NCBI RefSeq assembly: GCF_000016665.1
Contig: NC_009523.1
Span: forward strand, 806,001-870,000
Reading direction: 5' to 3'
Length of the DNA stretch: 64,000 nucleotides
DNA from: Roseiflexus sp. RS-1
GTDB lineage: Bacteria; Chloroflexota; Chloroflexia; Chloroflexales; Roseiflexaceae
In this document: positions 54,462-64,000 of the stretch, one piece after another
Numbering within the stretch: position 1 is the stretch's first letter
Layout of the letters: each line of letters opens with the position of its first letter
The notes under the pieces: generated by a model
Seen by the model: the letters and a program-made list of their open reading frames with translations, nothing else
Database searches by the model: none
Told to the model about the DNA's origin: nothing
Position numbers and translations under genes: made by a program

Positions 54462-54800
54462 TCAGGGTGTGCCCCGGTCGCCGATCAGCAGCATCATCCA
54501 GAACGCAAGTCCGCAAATGATCGTTCCCAGCACACAGAGAAATGCGCCGGTGCCGATTGCCGTCTGCACCAGGCGGGTGATGGCTTCGAGCAGGTGGGCA
54601 GCGCCTTCGAGCGTCGCCTGCACGCCGATGTCCGCCAGCGCTTTGCTGCTCAGCCGCGATGATTGCCCCGCCAGTGAGCGCATCGCCTCCTGGTACTCAC
54701 GGGTCATGATGATCACCAGTCCGCAGATCAGCATCCCGATGCCGGTGATGAACAGGGTGATCGCCATGCCGGTCTGAATGGTTGCGGTCATCGACTCCAT
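54462..54800 (-). CDS. small two-helix membrane protein
   Basis: 112 aa from ATG 54800 (or 109 from ATG 54789-54791, which has GGAG close by). Two strongly hydrophobic segments (about 13-35 and 85-107) flank an amphipathic stretch with SSRLSSKALADIGVQATLEG. Not a recognised family. Its place in the NACHT/caspase operon suggests a membrane partner, for example a pore-forming or anchoring subunit. Its 3' tail is tandemly duplicated downstream. Confidence 0.7.
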   Translation of the reverse strand: MESMTATIQTGMAITLFITGIGMLICGLVIIMTREYQEAMRSLAGQSSRLSSKALADIGVQATLEGAAHLLEAITRLVQTAIGTGAFLCVLGTIICGLAFWMMLLIGDRGTP

Positions 54801-54852
54801 GTCATTCTCGCTGTTTGATGCACTGGTGCGACTGTTGCGTTCGTTCTCACTG

Positions 54853-56205
54853 TCAACATTCGACACGTGCCAACCGCTCGGCAACCAGGTCGCCGAACAA
54901 TAAGAGCAGCGCTTGCAGCGCGGCATCATCAACGGCGCCCCGCGCTGCCAGCACAAGCGACGTTTCACCCGCCACACGCACCGGCAGAAATGCCAGTGTC
55001 TGCCCCTGCTCGATGCGCACCAGCGCTCTCCCGCCACGTAGCGCTTCGGCTGCCAGGCGGATATGTACAGGTTGCAACCGGAGCGATGGTCCCTGCCCGT
55101 TCCCGCGTGCGAACAGGAATGGCGCCGGCATCTGGCGTTCGTCGAGACCGATCAGCGCCAGCCACTCCAGATCGAGCGCGGCGGCGATCCGTTGACAGAC
55201 ATCCGACAGTGTGGCGCGCAGATCGAGAGTGGCGCGCAGCAGTCCCGCCCCTTCCCAGAGCGCTGTCAGCGCCTGGTGGTGACGGTGTAGCACCGTGATC
55301 GACCGTAACGCGGCAGCCCGTTGCGACGCGATCTCGATCAGATGGTCGAGCGAGTCGCGCTGCGATCGGCTGAGTTCTGCGGAAGCGCGACGAATGACCA
55401 GACGCCCCACACCCGCGATGGTAAGGGTATGGCATGCGGGCGCCCCAGGCATGGTTGCGTCGTCCAGCGACACGGGGGCATCGACGATCAGTGCGGCGCG
55501 CTCAACGGCACAACGCCTGAGTTCATCGAACGAATCGCATGCGCCAAACGCCTTCAGATTCTGACGCTGCCACTCCAGGGCGCGGCGCAACTCAACACGC
55601 TCCTGATCCGCCTGCGCACGCTTCGCGATGTCTTCCCGCAGACGGGTCAGCGTCAGGCGAATCTGGCGCGATCCCCAGAGCGCAGCGATGCTCACGATCA
55701 CATGCACTGCCACGATTTCGGTCAGCAGGTTGGTCGTGCGCACCGGATCAAGCACCGCAACGAGCAACAGCAGCGTGATGCCGATACCGGCGCCGACAAG
55801 CGCATCCCGTTCTTCGGCAAACAGACTTCCCTGAACCACCAGCGCCGGAACGAGCAGCAGCAGGGGGCTTGCAGAGCTGCCCGTCGCCAGAATGAGTGCG
55901 CCAACCGCAGCGCCGTCGGCGACCAGGAGCATCCACGCCGGCATGGCGAATGTTCCCCCTGCGATCAGCGCACCAGACGCTATGACCAGTGCAACCATCA
56001 GAAACGGTTGTTCGAGCGGCGTCGTTTGAGATGCAAGCATTTCGATCCCGCAGATCAGCAGCAGCACTGCACGAAAAACGACCGCCCCGTAATCGCCGAT
56101 GCGATGGATGCGCGTGTCCATCGTGGCGTCGCGCGCCCGACGCAGCACACGCAGGTCTGGGGATGGGATGGTCTCTGCCTGATTGTGGGGAACTGGAATG
56201 AACAT
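54853..56205 (-). CDS. polytopic membrane sensor with GAF-like cytoplasmic domain
   Basis: Protein of 450 aa from ATG 56205 with GGAGGAG just upstream; the longer frame to 56301 is unsupported. About six N-terminal membrane helices (35-185), a coiled coil (about 190-225), then one or two GAF-like domains (LRRCAVERAALIVDAPVSLD; later LSDVCQRIAAALDLEWLALI). No histidine-kinase or cyclase output domain follows. It would therefore signal through protein contact, perhaps to the TPR proteins of the same operon. Confidence 0.8.
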   Translation of the reverse strand: MFIPVPHNQAETIPSPDLRVLRRARDATMDTRIHRIGDYGAVVFRAVLLLICGIEMLASQTTPLEQPFLMVALVIASGALIAGGTFAMPAWMLLVADGAAVGALILATGSSASPLLLLVPALVVQGSLFAEERDALVGAGIGITLLLLVAVLDPVRTTNLLTEIVAVHVIVSIAALWGSRQIRLTLTRLREDIAKRAQADQERVELRRALEWQRQNLKAFGACDSFDELRRCAVERAALIVDAPVSLDDATMPGAPACHTLTIAGVGRLVIRRASAELSRSQRDSLDHLIEIASQRAAALRSITVLHRHHQALTALWEGAGLLRATLDLRATLSDVCQRIAAALDLEWLALIGLDERQMPAPFLFARGNGQGPSLRLQPVHIRLAAEALRGGRALVRIEQGQTLAFLPVRVAGETSLVLAARGAVDDAALQALLLLFGDLVAERLARVEC

Positions 56206-56249
56206 CGCGCTCCTCCGTCGGCTGGTCCGGTTGATACAGGTTCCTGTCG

Positions 56250-57509
56250 TTACACAATCTCGCTCAAACGCTGGACATTGTCCCACTCCCCGATAGCGCA
56301 AAAGAGCACATCAAGAGCAAACGCCTCTGCCACATAGTCGCGTCCATCGAACGACACGCGAAAACTGCGACCAAGCGGCGCTCCGGGCTGGCAGCGAAGT
56401 GCGTGTTGGTGCAGCGACCAGTTTGGGCGCCACTGGCTGCCAGCGTGTTCATACAGACGTTCGATCAACGCCATCGCCAGCGGATCACGCTCGCCCTGCG
56501 ACGCGATCAGGTCGCTGAGGCGACTGATCGCCCTCCAGCGATTGACCGGGCAATAGATGACATCGAGTGCATAGATTGCCGCCACCCACTCGTCGTCATC
56601 GATGCGGATGCGGAAACCTGGACTCAGCGGCGGACCGATCGGCGTATGCTGCGCATACTGATGAAATGCCCAATCCGGGCGATACGTCTCGCCCGCCTGC
56701 GCATAGATTGCGCGCAGGAGCGCCTCACGTAGCGGTTGATGTTCCGGCGCTGTCAGCATACTCAGCCGATCAACCCGTTTCCACTCGGCGATGGGGCTGA
56801 CCAGCGTCTCACGACCAAACGACTGCCCGATATAACTGCGCCCGGCGACCGTCACCTCGAACGAGGGTGCAACTGGCAAACCCAGCCCGGCTGCACGCGC
56901 AGTGCGAAACATCGTCCAGTCGGACCATTCGACTGCGCCGACCTGACGGTACGCTTCGTGCAGCAGCATCTGGCTGAGTGTGGCATACCTGACCGGCGGA
57001 ATGGGATGCTCCGGCAGCGCGTCGATCGGCTCTGCGAAAACCTGGCGCAGGAAATCGTTCCACGGAAAACCGGCTGGATCGCTCTTGCGCCCGCGAGGAA
57101 TGGCGATATCCAGGTGGCGCACGACCATATCGGGGGCAATGCGGTACTGTGCAACCTTGTCGCGGGTGAGTTGAACGAGCGATTCCATCTGCGTCGCCGG
57201 GTAGGGATCACGTCCATTATTGGCGTTCTCGAGTTCGATGCCTAGCGATATGTCGTTAATTGCCGTCTCACCGCGCCACGCTGCCCGACCGGCATGCCAG
57301 GCGGCGTATTCATCCGGCACCAGCCGGTAGATCTGACCGGCTTTGTCGATCAGGTAATGCGCCGACACCCGCGATGCCGGATTGGTCAGCCATGCCAGTG
57401 CGCTGCGCACTGTTCCTGCTGTGGCATGGATCACGATCATCGAAATTGATCGCCCATTGCGCGATCCGTAGTTGGGAGAGCGAATCGACGTATTGATTGC
57501 GCCTGTCAT
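56250..57509 (-). CDS. N-acetylmuramoyl-L-alanine amidase (Amidase_2) with three C-terminal repeats
   Basis: Protein of 419 aa. Amidase_2 zinc ligands His28 (MIVIHATAG), His132 (VRHLDIA) and Asp144 (GRKSDPAGFPW), with WHAG at 71-74. Three ~95-residue repeats follow, each containing a sequence like YVAEAFALDVLFCAIGEW, and may bind wall or partner proteins. There is no signal peptide, as in phage endolysins, so the enzyme would stay inside until a membrane breach. First gene of the six-gene leftward operon (44-base gap to the sensor). Confidence 0.88.
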   Translation of the reverse strand: MTGAINTSIRSPNYGSRNGRSISMIVIHATAGTVRSALAWLTNPASRVSAHYLIDKAGQIYRLVPDEYAAWHAGRAAWRGETAINDISLGIELENANNGRDPYPATQMESLVQLTRDKVAQYRIAPDMVVRHLDIAIPRGRKSDPAGFPWNDFLRQVFAEPIDALPEHPIPPVRYATLSQMLLHEAYRQVGAVEWSDWTMFRTARAAGLGLPVAPSFEVTVAGRSYIGQSFGRETLVSPIAEWKRVDRLSMLTAPEHQPLREALLRAIYAQAGETYRPDWAFHQYAQHTPIGPPLSPGFRIRIDDDEWVAAIYALDVIYCPVNRWRAISRLSDLIASQGERDPLAMALIERLYEHAGSQWRPNWSLHQHALRCQPGAPLGRSFRVSFDGRDYVAEAFALDVLFCAIGEWDNVQRLSEIV

Positions 57510-57543
57510 TGCGTTGAAATCTCGTTAAAACCTGCGTATGCAC

Positions 57544-57573
57544 CATAGCACGCCTGCGGTTCGGTGTGCTATG
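57544..57573. promoter_or_regulatory. inverted repeat CATAGCAC-N14-GTGCTATG in the divergent region
   Basis: Perfect 8-bp arms at 57544-57551 and 57566-57573, about 35-65 bases upstream of the amidase start. A third half-site (GTGTGCTAT) occurs near 57675. A good candidate operator for the operon. Confidence 0.5.
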
Positions 57574-57734
57574 ATGGATTTGTGTATTTTTTCTTCCAGA
57601 AACAGGGAAGATGGGCATTACTGATTTCAGGTACCCGGAAACTGAGAGATCGAGGGGTGACGGTAAGGGGGATGGTGTGCTATTTCTCTTTAGGGAATAC
57701 CGGTACGATCATGCAGGCGCGAGTACGCTGGGGA

Positions 57735-57752
57735 GGGTAGATCGATCTACCC
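57735..57752. promoter_or_regulatory. 18-bp perfect palindrome GGGTAGATCGATCTACCC
   Basis: Centred 86 bases before the response-regulator start in the amidase/regulator divergent region. The size and symmetry suit a dimeric LuxR-type DNA-binding protein, possibly the product of the adjacent gene. Confidence 0.5.
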
Positions 57753-57829
57753 GAGTCCAGTGAAGAGTCTCTGCCTGGTGTATCGAGCACGGTGACGGGC
57801 GGCACTGTTGAAGACGTTGAGGACGCACC

Positions 57830-58513
57830 ATGGCTTCGCGGCGCGCGCGGATTGTGCTTGCCGACCAGCAGCATCTGTTTCGACAGAGCCTGGTGCAACA
57901 CCTTCGCAGCGGAGGGCATGCCGTCGTCGGCGAGGCGGACTCGCTCGACGGTCTTGACCGTTGCCTGATCGATACCGAACCGGAAATCATCATGCTGGAT
58001 CGGTATCTTCCCGGCGGCGATGTCTTCGAATACATTCACATGCTCAACACGCTACAACCGCAAACTGCCGTCCTGCTGCTGGTGGCATACGAACACGAAG
58101 CGTCCGGTTTGCAGGGGCAGGCGTTCCTGGCAGGCGCGTCGGGGTGCATGTCGAAAGAATTGCCGGCAATCGCCTACCTGAATGCAATCCGGCGTCTCCA
58201 GGAGGGGCAACTGCTCTTTCCGGCAGAGGTGTTGCGTCGGGCCGCTCGACCGCCATCGATCAGCGGACCGGTGGCGAGTTTGAGCGAACTGACATCACGC
58301 GAACTGGAGATTCTGCAACTGATCGCCGAGGGGCTGGGGAATCGCGAGATCGCTGCGCGGCTCGACATCACCTACAACACGGCGATGAAGCATGTGAGCA
58401 ACATTCTGGCGAAACTGAAGGTGAGCAACCGCATGGAAGCGGGGTTGCTGTTTCTCCGCCATGCATCGGACGGAACGCTCCCGGATGTGGCGCGTCAGCA
58501 GCGATTCAGGTAG
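57830..58513 (+). CDS. NarL/FixJ-type response regulator with LuxR HTH
   Basis: Protein of 227 aa. Receiver domain (about 7-125) with phospho-acceptor Asp57 (IIMLDRYLPGG) and only one of the usual two N-terminal acidic residues (D12; next is Gln). LuxR-type HTH at about 150-210 (LTSRELEILQLIAEGLGNRE, then ITYNTAMKHVSNIL). No histidine kinase is adjacent. Divergent from the amidase/NACHT/caspase operon and so a likely regulator of it. Confidence 0.9.
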   Translation: MASRRARIVLADQQHLFRQSLVQHLRSGGHAVVGEADSLDGLDRCLIDTEPEIIMLDRYLPGGDVFEYIHMLNTLQPQTAVLLLVAYEHEASGLQGQAFLAGASGCMSKELPAIAYLNAIRRLQEGQLLFPAEVLRRAARPPSISGPVASLSELTSRELEILQLIAEGLGNREIAARLDITYNTAMKHVSNILAKLKVSNRMEAGLLFLRHASDGTLPDVARQQRFR

Positions 58514-58515
58514 CG

Positions 58516-59487
58516 TTAGCGAGCAACACGCTCGAATCGACGTCCGGCGCGCGCCCCCGGCACCGCCACTGCCTTCAACACATCCGCGATGACTTCTGCC
58601 GCACTGATGTTCCGAATGCGCGCCGAAGGGCTGATAATCAGGCGATGCGCCAGCACCGGCGCCGCCAGCGCCTTGACATCATCGGGGATGACATAGTCGC
58701 GCCCGGTGATGGCTGCGAGCGCCTGCGCCGCCCGGTAGAGCGCCAGTGATCCGCGCGTGCTGGCGCCGAGATACACATCTTCGTGGTTGCGGGTCGCCGT
58801 CACGATGGAGACGATATACTCCTCGATCAGTTCATCGACATACACCGATTTGATGCGTTCCTGCAGATCGACCAGTTCTTCGGCTGCGGCAACCTGCGTC
58901 AGGGTGTCGATTGGGTGCGCCTCGCGCTGGCGACGCAGGATGGCGATCTCATCGTTTCTCGCCGGGTAACCCAGGTGCACGCGCATAAAGAAGCGATCAA
59001 GTTGCGCTTCAGGCAGGGGAAATGTTCCTTCGTACTCGATCGGGTTCTGCGTCGCCAGCACCAGAAACGGCGTCGGCAGCGGGTAGGTGACGCCGTCCAC
59101 CGTGATCTGGCGTTCTTCCATCGCTTCGAGGAGCGCACTCTGGGTTTTGGGTGTTGCGCGGTTGATCTCATCCGCCAGGACGATCTGCGCGATGACCGGA
59201 CCGGGGCGGAACTCGAACTCATGGGTGCGCTGGTTGAAGATCGAGATGCCGGTCACATCCGATGGCAGCAGGTCGGGGGTGAACTGGATGCGCTTGAAAC
59301 TGCATCCGATCGAACGCGCGATAGCTTTTGCGAGCATGGTTTTGCCTGTGCCCGGCACGTCTTCGAGGAGTACGTGCCCTTTGCACAACAGAGCAGTGAG
59401 CACCTGCTCGACGGCATGCCGCTTCCCGACGATAACCCGCTCGACATTGGCGGCGATGCGTTCAATCGTGGCTTTGATGTCGTCCAT
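58516..59487 (-). CDS. MoxR-family AAA ATPase
   Basis: Protein of 323 aa from ATG 59487 (CAGGA upstream; a TTG at 59505 is the alternative). Walker [10 protein letters not shown], Walker [15 protein letters not shown], sensor [20 protein letters not shown] and the MoxR lid region. MoxR ATPases assist assembly of protein complexes, often with VWA-domain partners; none is in view. Convergent with the response regulator, two bases apart. Confidence 0.93.
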   Translation of the reverse strand: MDDIKATIERIAANVERVIVGKRHAVEQVLTALLCKGHVLLEDVPGTGKTMLAKAIARSIGCSFKRIQFTPDLLPSDVTGISIFNQRTHEFEFRPGPVIAQIVLADEINRATPKTQSALLEAMEERQITVDGVTYPLPTPFLVLATQNPIEYEGTFPLPEAQLDRFFMRVHLGYPARNDEIAILRRQREAHPIDTLTQVAAAEELVDLQERIKSVYVDELIEEYIVSIVTATRNHEDVYLGASTRGSLALYRAAQALAAITGRDYVIPDDVKALAAPVLAHRLIISPSARIRNISAAEVIADVLKAVAVPGARAGRRFERVAR

Positions 59488-59555
59488 TCCGGCATTCCTG
59501 TACAAATGTTCACCCTCCGGTAGTATACCACGCTGCCCGGAAGTGGGCGAACGTA

Positions 59556-59775
59556 CAGGGGCAGATTTTTTGAAGTCCCCGCGTTCCTTCTCTCGTTTCA
59601 GGCATCAGGACACCCAGACTCTCCCTTCTCCCCTTGTGCGAGAAGGGGGTCAGGGGGATCTCTCAGGGGTAGATGTTTTGGCAAGCCCCTGCGTTCCTTC
59701 TCCCGTTTCAGGCATCGGGACGCCCAGACTCCCCCTTCTCCCCGTGTGGGAGAAGGGGGTCGGGGGGATGAGGGG
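59556..59775. repeat. tandem duplication of about 110 bp with terminator-like hairpins
   Basis: Two units (GCGTTCCTTCTC at 59581 and 59691) share CAGGGG-AGAT, the GTTTCAGGCATC word and a CCTTCTCCCC/GGAGAAGG hairpin. The gap 59488-59865 contains no gene. The hairpins lack a good T-tract but could end transcription from the sugar-kinase side. Confidence 0.7.
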
Positions 59776-59865
59776 CAAAAGCGCATGGGAATGCAGAAAA
59801 CCGCTTATCTTTGAACTCTCCCCTTGAGATGAGCGGGCGAAGGCGCCCCCTTCAACCACCCCTGC

Positions 59866-60798
59866 CTATGAGATAACTTCCAGTTCAGTCGCTGCGTGCA
59901 ACCGCGTCACATCATCGAGGTGCAGACGCCCGGCGCCGACCGTCAGCGTATTGGCGCCGCCGCACGCAACCCCCATGCGCAGCGCGTCGGCGAGCGCGCC
60001 GCCGTTGTGCAGTACGACGATGATTCCTGCCAGAGCAGCATCGCCGCTGCCCACCGGACTGATCGGTTCAACCGGCGGCGTGCGTGCTCTCCATGCGCCG
60101 TGTGCATCAACAGCGACGGCGCCCTGAGCGCCAAGCGTGACCACCACCCGCCGCGGACCGCGTTGCAGCACAGCGACGGCAGCGGCGCGCGCCTGATCGG
60201 GGGTTGTGATCGGCTGTCCAAGCGCGGCGCTCAGTTCGTGCATGTTGATCTTCAGCAGGTCGAGCGGCAGATCAAGCGCTGCCGCCAGCGTCGGTCCGCT
60301 CGTATCGATGCACACGAAGGCGTCCAAAGGCAGACCGCGAATCAGTTCCACATACTGCTGCGGCGCGACGCCGGGCGGAACGCTGCCAGAAACAGCGACG
60401 AACGTTGCAGCGCGCGCCTGCTGCCAGACCAGTTCCATGAATCCGTGCCAGTCGCTGGCGTTGACCGTCGGACCGGTCTCGTTGATCGTCAGATGGTCGC
60501 GCGCTTCGGGGTCGGTGATCAGCAGGCAGATGCGCGATTCGCCCTGCGCAATCCAGCTCCACGCGCCATCGATGCCTTCATCTTCAGCCAGCCGCGCTAT
60601 CCGCCTGCCGTTCTCACCGCCGAGCAGCGCGCAGGCGCGCACCGGCAGACTCAGGGTGCGCGCCACCCGTGTGACATTGAACCCCTTGCCGCCAGCCGAG
60701 TCGATCCGTGTGATGACGCGACAGACATCTGCGTGGCGAAATCCGGGAACGATCAGAACGCGGTCGATGGCAGGGTTGGGAGTGACTGTGAGTAACAT
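59866..60798 (-). CDS. PfkB-family sugar kinase, 1-phosphofructokinase type
   Basis: Protein of 310 aa from ATG 60798 (AGGAA upstream); the in-frame extension to 60909 lacks support. PNPAIDR at 7-13, the SAGGKGFNVTRVARTL signature and C-terminal PVGSGDAALAGI (catalytic Asp in GSGD) match the FruK/LacC/PfkB subgroup that phosphorylates fructose-1-P or tagatose-6-P. No PTS genes are nearby, so the sugar is uncertain. Confidence 0.88.
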   Translation of the reverse strand: MLLTVTPNPAIDRVLIVPGFRHADVCRVITRIDSAGGKGFNVTRVARTLSLPVRACALLGGENGRRIARLAEDEGIDGAWSWIAQGESRICLLITDPEARDHLTINETGPTVNASDWHGFMELVWQQARAATFVAVSGSVPPGVAPQQYVELIRGLPLDAFVCIDTSGPTLAAALDLPLDLLKINMHELSAALGQPITTPDQARAAAVAVLQRGPRRVVVTLGAQGAVAVDAHGAWRARTPPVEPISPVGSGDAALAGIIVVLHNGGALADALRMGVACGGANTLTVGAGRLHLDDVTRLHAATELEVIS

Positions 60799-60968
60799 GA
60801 GGTTCCTGTTCGTATTTGGGGTAACACACGAGCCTGGAAGCGAGGGCATCTCGCTCTCGTCGAGTCTATGAGGGTGAGATGCTCTCGCCTCCAGGAGAAA
60901 TGTGAACACTTACTACCACGAGTTCCTCTTGACGATTCTACCAGACATGATTAGAATCAAAGCGCAGT

Positions 60969-61042
60969 GCGGGAGTGGCGTAGTGGTAACGCGAGAGCCT
61001 TCCAAGCTCAAGTCACGGGTTCGATTCCCGTCTCCCGTACCA
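60969..61042 (+). tRNA. tRNA-Gly (anticodon UCC)
   Basis: 74 nt with encoded CCA. Acceptor GCGGGAG pairs with CTCCCGT (one G-U), discriminator A. Anticodon loop CTTCCAA reads UCC, decoding GGA. T arm CGGGTTCGATTCCCG. It is followed directly by IS debris, a common insertion neighbourhood. Confidence 0.95.
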
Positions 61043-61268
61043 ACCCTTTCTTTACATACATAGCTGCCTTTTTCAAACCCCGAGACTATACCCTACCGTT
61101 CGCTCATTTTTCTGACGGATGGCTTCCTGATGCGATCCGCAACTTGACAAATAACAACCTGGCTGCGAGAACGCCCCCGTTCTATGGCATCAGGAAGCCT
61201 TGCATGAAAACAAGCGAACCGAGGGTATACAGGACAATTTCCGTCCATGCAACCCCAGGGCGTTTTAT

Positions 61269-61681
61269 AGAGCGTGATCAAAAACGAACACCTCGGATAG
61301 AGCCGATTCAGGAGCATTGCGATAGAACCGAGATAAAGGAAGGCTTCGCTTGATTCTGGGTTGCGGTTGTTGCGGCGAATAATTATTCGCCGCTCCCAGC
61401 GATTGCGTCCTGCCCATGCAATCGAGCGTTCCACCACCCATCGCTTCGGAATGACGGCACATCCCGTTTGTCCAGGCGGTTTTTCAATGACATTCAGGCG
61501 TATCGCCGTGTTCTGTTGCAGCCATGCATCTCACTCTTTTTTTACCCCTCATCCACGCGAATCTCGCGCATCCGGGGAAATGATTGATGATGCGCGGCGA
61601 AAAGCCACCCGGCGCCTTCTGCATCTGAAATGTCCGCCGGATGGACGAGCACGCGCAACAAGAACCCATTCACGTCAACCC
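61269..61681 (-). mobile_element. truncated IS5-type element, relative of the one at 36-37 kb
   Basis: Begins AGAGCGTGATCAAAAACGAA like the other copy's left end and is collinear with it through the transposase C-terminus (PKRWVVERSIAWAGRNR) and the VNGFLLRVLVHPADIS region. It then stops at about 61681 within the 'WVD' codons. The N-terminal half and right end are missing. It retains a 22-bp palindrome (61372-61393). Bases 61043-61268 between tRNA and element hold no gene. Confidence 0.82.
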
Positions 61682-61682
61682 A

Positions 61683-61834
61683 ATCGCCGACGACATGCAC
61701 GGGTAACCCCTGCACCTGCGGACGAGGGGCATGGCCGCGCGCAGCACGATGGCAAGGAGGCTGACGAGCGGACAGCGGCGTCCGTGGCGACGGCGCGGGT
61801 CGGGGATCGCCTTGAGCGCCTGGATGACATGCAT
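61683..61834 (-). pseudogene. N-terminal fragment of an ISAs1-family transposase
   Basis: Starts at ATG 61834 (AGGAGG upstream): MHVIQALKAIPDPRRRHGRR, then CPLVSLLAIVLRAA, the DDE_Tnp_1-associated N-terminal domain of ISAs1 transposases. It breaks off at the junction with the IS5 fragment, having lost the whole catalytic domain. The following 61835-62020 shows no gene. Confidence 0.7.
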
Positions 61835-62020
61835 CGTCACGTCCCTCCTGATCGTTGCAGCGAAGCGGCGCTCACGATACCAAAAGATGAAAACCCTGAA
61901 AAGCCCTGGAATATTGAACAATCACCTTGACAGATAGCGATTCTTGTGTTATGCATAGCGAGTGGGCTATGCGTATAGAGTAGCACCGCAGTCGCTAATG
62001 ATGCAGGATGATTTCCGCAA

Positions 62021-62095
62021 ATGCAACTCCATGGTGGTATGATATGGAATCTGTATAAGACGCCCTGGAGGGGAGAAAAGCGGAGTCTGTATAAT
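62021..62095 (+). promoter_or_regulatory. 75-bp leader shared by two DUF433/DUF5615 modules (copy 2)
   Basis: Gap-free match to 35402-35476; GTATAA words at 62053 and 62089, again 36 bp apart. It ends within ten bases of the DUF433 frame's first possible start, closer than in copy 1. Confidence 0.55.
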
Positions 62096-62103
62096 CAGAC
62101 GTA

Positions 62104-62366
<263 letters not shown>

Positions 62367-62370
<4 letters not shown>

Positions 62371-62726
62371 ACTTTGTAGCTGACGAGAGCGTTGACCGTC
62401 TTATTGTCGAACGTTTGCGGCGAGAGGGGTATCAGGTTTCGTATGTGGCTGAACTGGAGCCAGGGATGCTCGATGAGGCTGTCTTGAACCTGGCGAATCA
62501 GGAGACAGCGCTGTTGCTGACAGCAGACAAGGACTTTGGGGAGATGGTGATTCGTCAGCGTCTCCACATGCATGGAGTGGCGCTGCGTCGTCTGGCAGGC
62601 TTGACTCCCGCTCGCAAAGCGGAGATTGTGGCTCTGGCAATTAAGGAGCATTTGATAGAACTTCCACGTTCCTTTGCCGTTATCATGCCAGGGATATTTC
62701 GCATTCGTCGTGTCAGCGCAATGTGA
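62367..62726 (+). CDS. DUF5615 PIN-like toxin-type protein (module 3)
   Basis: Protein of 119 aa: FVADESVDRLIVERLRREGY and LLLTADKDFGEMV carry the family acidic residues. Longer than modules 1 and 2 and of a different subgroup. Coupled to the DUF433 gene by a four-base overlap. Toxin activity is inferred. Confidence 0.87.
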
Positions 62727-62838
62727 ACATTCCACTACTCTCGACGTTTGACGATCCCCCACCCGGTGAGTATACTACTCCCCATGGTATCGACATACAA
62801 CGTTACCGCCATACACTTCGCCCACCTCATGCACATGA

Positions 62839-64000
<1,162 letters not shown>

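Overview
The window looks like a chromosome segment from a filamentous anoxygenic phototroph of the Chloroflexota, most likely Roseiflexus or a close relative. This is inferred from the high G+C, the very large DUF2298 ('YYY') membrane proteins, the many TPR/Pro-rich/transmembrane proteins, the tandem Uma2 genes and the dense short palindromic repeats. No taxonomic search was run.

Left part (1-5.1 kb): the 5' half of a cas3 gene, translationally coupled to a WYL-type regulator. Next is a rearranged stretch in which the 3' end of an endonuclease/exonuclease/phosphatase-family (EEP) gene is duplicated around a DUF433/DUF5615 antitoxin-toxin pair and IS debris. At 5.6-20 kb, two paralogous TPR-membrane proteins precede a 2681-residue glycosyltransferase/DUF2298/DUF2298/TPR fusion and a separate third DUF2298 protein. 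At 20-33.7 kb there are an ABC exporter, a LmbE/PIG-L deacetylase, a secreted subtilase, a truncated MFS gene, a Ser/Thr kinase with TPRs, an esterase and a TPP-riboswitch-controlled thiamine-precursor uptake operon. At 33.7-37.7 kb lies a repeat and mobile-element zone: a 116-bp palindromic element, 154-bp and 75-bp tandem repeats, a broken integron-type integrase, a second DUF433/DUF5615 pair and an IS5-type element. At 37.7-44.7 kb there is a leftward operon (45-aa membrane protein, metallophosphoesterase, NTF2-like membrane protein, subtilase-FHA fusion, small protein), then Nudix, glycosyltransferase and two Uma2 genes.

The most interesting region is 44.8-57.5 kb. It is one leftward operon encoding a cytoplasmic peptidoglycan amidase, a membrane GAF-like sensor, a small two-helix membrane protein, a 2262-residue NACHT-like NTPase with about fifty TPRs, a 28-residue Pro/Asp-rich peptide with its own ribosome binding site, and a TPR protein with a caspase-like (clan CD) His/Cys dyad. 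A LuxR-type response regulator is divergent from it. The set has the parts expected of a signal-sensing, protease-executed conflict or programmed-cell-death system with a possible wall-lytic effector.

The right end has a MoxR ATPase, a PfkB-family sugar kinase, tRNA-Gly(UCC), a hybrid of IS5 and ISAs1 remnants, a third DUF433/DUF5615 pair and the start of guaB. A second theme is a 116-bp hairpin element found at exactly 116 bp in several places. In two kinds of site it sits at the centre of a palindrome, including the centre of other copies of itself (nested L-L-L-R-R-R).
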